From Pelargonium cotyledonis (lineage: Eukaryota > Streptophyta > Magnoliopsida > Geraniales > Geraniaceae), in NCBI GenBank assembly GCA_036897625.1, contig JAYMTA010000468.1, positions 1 through 28,265 of the forward strand: 28,265 nt of DNA, written 5' to 3'. Position numbers and translations under genes: made by a program. Below are positions 24,650-28,265 of the stretch, piece by piece; position 1 is the first letter of the stretch; the number at the start of each line of letters is the position of its first letter. The notes below the pieces were generated by a model. The model saw only the letters and a program-made list of their open reading frames with translations. It was not told the DNA's origin and searched no databases.

Positions 24650-24771
24650 ATAATTGTTGTAGAATTTGTGTTCACTGTCACAATTAAAAAGAAAAAGAGA
24701 AAACATGGAACCATCCCATTCCCCACTTGCAGACAATGAGAATGAGCCCAACATCACTCAACCAACTTACA

Positions 24772-24780
24772 TTTATATAA
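24772..24780 (-). promoter_or_regulatory. Probable TATA box of the bHLH-MYC_N gene
   Basis: TTATATAAA on the - strand lies about 155 bp before the ATG at 24617, leaving a leader of roughly 120-130 nt that contains the CT run. Motif and distance only. Confidence 0.45.
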
Positions 24781-26751
24781 AATAACCATACTGTTAATGT
24801 CATCTTTCTTAACTGACATAACTAAGAATTTCAACCTGTTTAAGGTTCATGTTTAGAATACACAAGTAATAGAAAGAAAAATTATTAAGGTTAAGACAAG
24901 TTCTAATTTTACTGTCATCTATCTTAATTGAGGCTTAACCATAAGGCATTATCATTAATCAATTAGTTGAAAAAAGGTAGCAAGGTGAAAGTTATGCAAG
25001 TTCAATTGGTTTGGTGAAGAATTGAACTCAAAAGCAGATGCAAAATTCTTCATTTTTGTTTCCCAAGTAACAACTAACTTCATCAATGCCTCTTTATTCC
25101 CTGCCAATTTTTTACAGCTGATAACTTTTCAATGTCCAATATTAATCTGGCTATTGGCTCCTATGACATTTTGAATCTTAAAGATTCAAGGAGAGACAAT
25201 CAAGAATAATTATTAACCAAGCCCTACACTATTCTTTTATTTTATCCTACTACTGTCCTCTGTCCTCACATTTACATTGCATCTCTAGTTTTTGTGTGAG
25301 TTATGGGAAGTAATTGCAACATTTCATTGAATGGTAAGAACCAATATGACCTGTCCCAATGCAACTGTTGTTCAGTGTAGGTTCTTTCATGCCACAGTAT
25401 CATGTAACCAAAACCAAAATGCAAAACAATATAACATTTGATGATGAAGAGCTTATGTTAATGCTTACTTTTTCCGAGGTAAAGTTATGTCTTGGGGCAT
25501 CTGATAAGCATATAGAAATCTTTTATAAAAGCTATCAATCTGTATTTGCAATAATTTTCTATCCACAATGATGATGCAGCATCATATCTATCCGGAAAGT
25601 AGAGGCCAGAAGCAGCCAATTTTCTTGGCTAATTAGATGGTACTATTGTCTCCTCTTTGAGGGTTAATTACTGTATAAGAAGCTTGTTTGTCCCCTCACA
25701 TCAGAACCCACAAAAATGAAAAGGACAATGCCAATTCCTATTCTGGATCTTCCAGTAACATACCAACTTGCCAAGTTGTAGTAGCAATAGTACCACCAAA
25801 CACAAGGCCAAGGGGATGATCTGAAACCCAATTGATGCTTGTTTGGTTTCATGTTGGCCCATCTCATTGCCTAAAACTTCATTTTAAACCAGATCTACGT
25901 ATCGCCGGATTAATTAGAGTGAATTGTCTATGCAATCAAAAAGCAATAACAGAACATAAATTCCATCTGCATATATGGTTTGTGAATTGTCATGTTTCTC
26001 GCTAAATTTGCATCAAGAGTAAGAGGAAAATGAATCATGGGCAGTGCAGGTTCCAAGATTGACAAAGCTATACTCTCACAACTTGTTAAAACTATGGTCC
26101 TCCACTTATCCAGAAGACAATGCAACTACAAGTCCCTACTGACCTTTTAGGTTTTAAGTACATATGCATTGGATATCAGTAACATGAACTAGCTTTGTCA
26201 ACCAGCTTCCTATCCATTATATCCACAACTACAGCCATCTCCGGGCCCTGGTAAGTGTTAACCAAGAAAATAAGTGGTTGCGCGCGCTGCAATCGGGAGA
26301 CAGAACTAGAATAGATTTGATAAATGTAATGTTACTGTGAATAGGACATTCATCAGATTTGATGTATCATGGAACATATATTATCACTTGGAAATAATTA
26401 TGCTCAATATTTTCCAAGATTTGCATTGTATGAATATGAAAGAGATTCTACCCAAAACACTTGTAACTTCAGAAAACGTAATGCATCTCTAAAATAAAAT
26501 GTTAGTCACCATTAACATCAACTAAAATTAACATTTGTTTGGCACAATCAGAGTTAAAGTGTGTGTACACTGCAAGTTGCTACTATCATTTGAAATAATC
26601 ATTCCTGTGAGGATTTGGCTAGATATGGAGCTACAAAATAATGAAATATCAGAGGTCAATTCATATTATAAAAGCAATAAGTGATCTCACCAAACTCTCA
26701 AATCTTGACAACATTAATACATAGAAAAGAGGGAAAAGATAAAAAGTGAGG

Positions 26752-26752
<1 letters not shown>
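24781..26752. other. Gene-free spacer
   Basis: AT-rich intergenic DNA with scattered short frames under 72 codons, no recognisable protein, RNA gene or transposon ends. It contains the upstream region of the - strand gene. Confidence 0.5.

Positions 26753-26793
<41 letters not shown>
26753..26793. repeat. (CT)20 microsatellite
   Basis: Uninterrupted CT dinucleotides over 41 bp, followed by a purine-rich GGGGAGGGGG and an A run. The - strand open frame across it (an Arg-Glu repeat) is a by-product. Confidence 0.95.
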
Positions 26794-26796
<3 letters not shown>

Positions 26797-27794
26797 AAAG
26801 GGGAGGGGGTAAAAAAAAAAACTAAATGAGGTACAAAAAATGGAGAGTTGAAAGTAGAAGGGCTAAAAAGGCACATCTCCTCTAGTGTTTGTGAAAAGAC
26901 ATATTCAATTCATGGCCCTCATGTCCTCTGCCTCTACAATCCTTATCTCTTGCAATAGAAGGGTCACACTCCCAACAATATTCTCCCAATGGTCACACCT
27001 TACTCCTTCCTCTCATTTCATACCCATACATATCCAATTTAAGTTTATCACTTTTTTGTCTTCTTCTTGAAATAGTATCAGATGTTCTCCTAGTTTTTTC
27101 CTTCTCTTATTTTGAACTCCTGGACTGATCTTTTCACTTATCTTGATCATCCTATATGTTGCATTTACAAGACAACCACCAGTAATGTCAATGCTTTCAT
27201 CAATGCCACAATTGTTTTAGGGATCTATTGTAAAAGACCAGCTTCAACATTTTCATTCATTTCTCTTGCATATTTCCTATCAAGATCATTCATTTATTGC
27301 TAATGTGTGTTCTGATTATAATTGAATATTGGCAAGAATGGTTTTGGTGTTTTGGGATCCATAGAAAAGTCTCTTATAGCTTATAATTTGACTAATATAC
27401 ATGTTACTTACCCATTTGTGTTAAAATAGTCATTGCAGCCAGCTAGCATTCTACCAATACAAACTATTTTCATAATAAAAATTATATATTGTGAAGCTGC
27501 AAAGGAAATTGTGTTGGCATTACCATTGACTTGCTTTGGGGAAAGGAAAACAATATGCAGACTTTTATATTATTCCTTACCATAATTATATTGTTAATAT
27601 TAAAGTGACACCAGACTTTGTCAATGAACTGCAATTCTCTAGCAAGTTGCCATGAATATTTGCTAATCATAGCAAAAGTCACCTCCAAATTCCATCTATT
27701 TAAGTAGAATTCATGTCACACTGTTAAGCATTAGCTCACCATATATTATCAATATTAAGCTCAATTGATAGCAATACTTAAGCACTTTGTACCA
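26794..27794. other. Spacer, probable upstream region of the C2-domain gene
   Basis: AT-rich with no supported gene. The last hundred or so bases before 27795 would be the promoter and leader of the following gene if that call is right; no convincing TATA box stands out. Confidence 0.4.
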
Positions 27795-27831
27795 ATGTCT
27801 GGAATCCAAGGCTCACCTCTTGAAGTTACTG
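27795..27831 (+). CDS. Probable first coding exon of a small C2-domain protein (partial)
   Basis: ATG at 27795 opens MSGIQGSPLEVT followed by a clean donor (G then GTATGTTA) at 27832, leaving phase 1. This opening closely resembles the N-terminus of small plant single-C2-domain proteins (elicitor-responsive protein 3-like), in which the C2 domain starts LEVTVV. These proteins bind phospholipid in response to calcium. No following exon that continues the C2 domain was found in the remaining 430 bp, so the next exon should lie beyond the window. With only 12 residues the call rests on recall of the family start. Confidence 0.4.
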
Positions 27832-28265
27832 GTATGTTAAAGATATCAGTCTCCTCCTCAATCTTTCTATGTATAAATATATATTGATCTATTGGTTATT
27901 TTTACTGTGTAGCTGTTGCATATTGCTGGTATATTCAAGGGAAAGAGGGTTGTATGTTTGTATTTGGCTCGTAGTTGCTATATGTTTCATGTAGTAATTA
28001 TCTATTTTGTTTGTGCAGATGTGCACGGATAATGGAACCAAAAGATGCAATTAACAGAAGTATGGGAAGAGAGTTATGTACCTTGTTTGCGGATAAAAGC
28101 GCGAACGGGATGTAATTAATGTAAGTTAGTGGGGACGAAATACCATGTTTAAGTGTGTAAATCTAACCGACCTAGTTGCTCTAGTAGTCAAAATGTACGT
28201 CACACAAATGGGCAACCACAAGGGAGACCTATCTATCCCCTGGGCATCCTCACATTCAACGTACC
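27832..28265 (+). other. Presumed intron of the C2-domain gene, running off the window
   Basis: Two acceptor-like sites occur (GTGTAG near 27912 and TTTGTGCAG near 28019), but the sequence after each soon hits stops in the phase left by the first exon. No other feature was recognised. Confidence 0.3.

Noticed and set aside
26661-26876. Frame with an Arg-Glu repeat on the - strand
   Set aside because: Translation of the CT microsatellite.

Overview
This window is nuclear DNA from a flowering plant, most likely a eudicot. The genes carry short GT-AG introns, the spacers are AT-rich, and transposon debris is everywhere. The recognisable proteins are plant families: an RD21-type granulin protease, a CC-NB-ARC-LRR resistance protein and a bHLH-MYC N-terminal-domain protein. 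I cannot name the species from sequence alone.

Layout. 1-5250: no gene; it holds a retroposon with a 16-bp target duplication (210-404), a tiny retroposon-like insertion (2316-2368) and LTR-like debris (about 3830-4710). 5350-8085 (+): an intact five-exon papain-like protease of the RD21 type (461 aa, prodomain, catalytic Cys/His/Asn, Pro-rich linker, granulin tail). Its first intron carries a 227-bp hAT-type MITE with an 8-bp target duplication. 8086-12363: the protease 3' flank, then spacer that may contain non-coding leader exons and a long leader intron of the next locus. 12364-about 17600 (+): a CC-NB-ARC-LRR locus that is a pseudogene, with two in-frame stops, three 1-bp frameshifts, a damaged P-loop and a truncated LRR exon; one LRR intron holds a TIR element of about 313 bp. 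17860-18830 (+): a long open exon encoding a Ser/Pro-rich region and a C-terminal coiled coil, possibly the tail exon of that locus.

19190-20127: unrecognised exon-like pieces, including a duplicated exon. At 20128 these run directly into a second, broken copy of the protease 3' end (linker, granulin, last intron, last exon, 3' UTR and downstream flank), traceable to about 22325. That copy differs from the parent by a block of about 1 kb and by a 128-bp SINE-like insertion. The join is in frame for about 27 codons.

23022-24617 (-): an intact seven-exon gene for a 350-aa protein with a bHLH-MYC N-terminal domain but no bHLH. 24780-27794: spacer with a long CT repeat. 27795-27831 (+): probable first exon of a C2-domain protein that continues beyond the window.

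The genes do not form a pathway. The most notable structure is the dispersed copying of the protease granulin end next to a decaying resistance-gene locus. I found no candidate for a wholly new multi-gene system.
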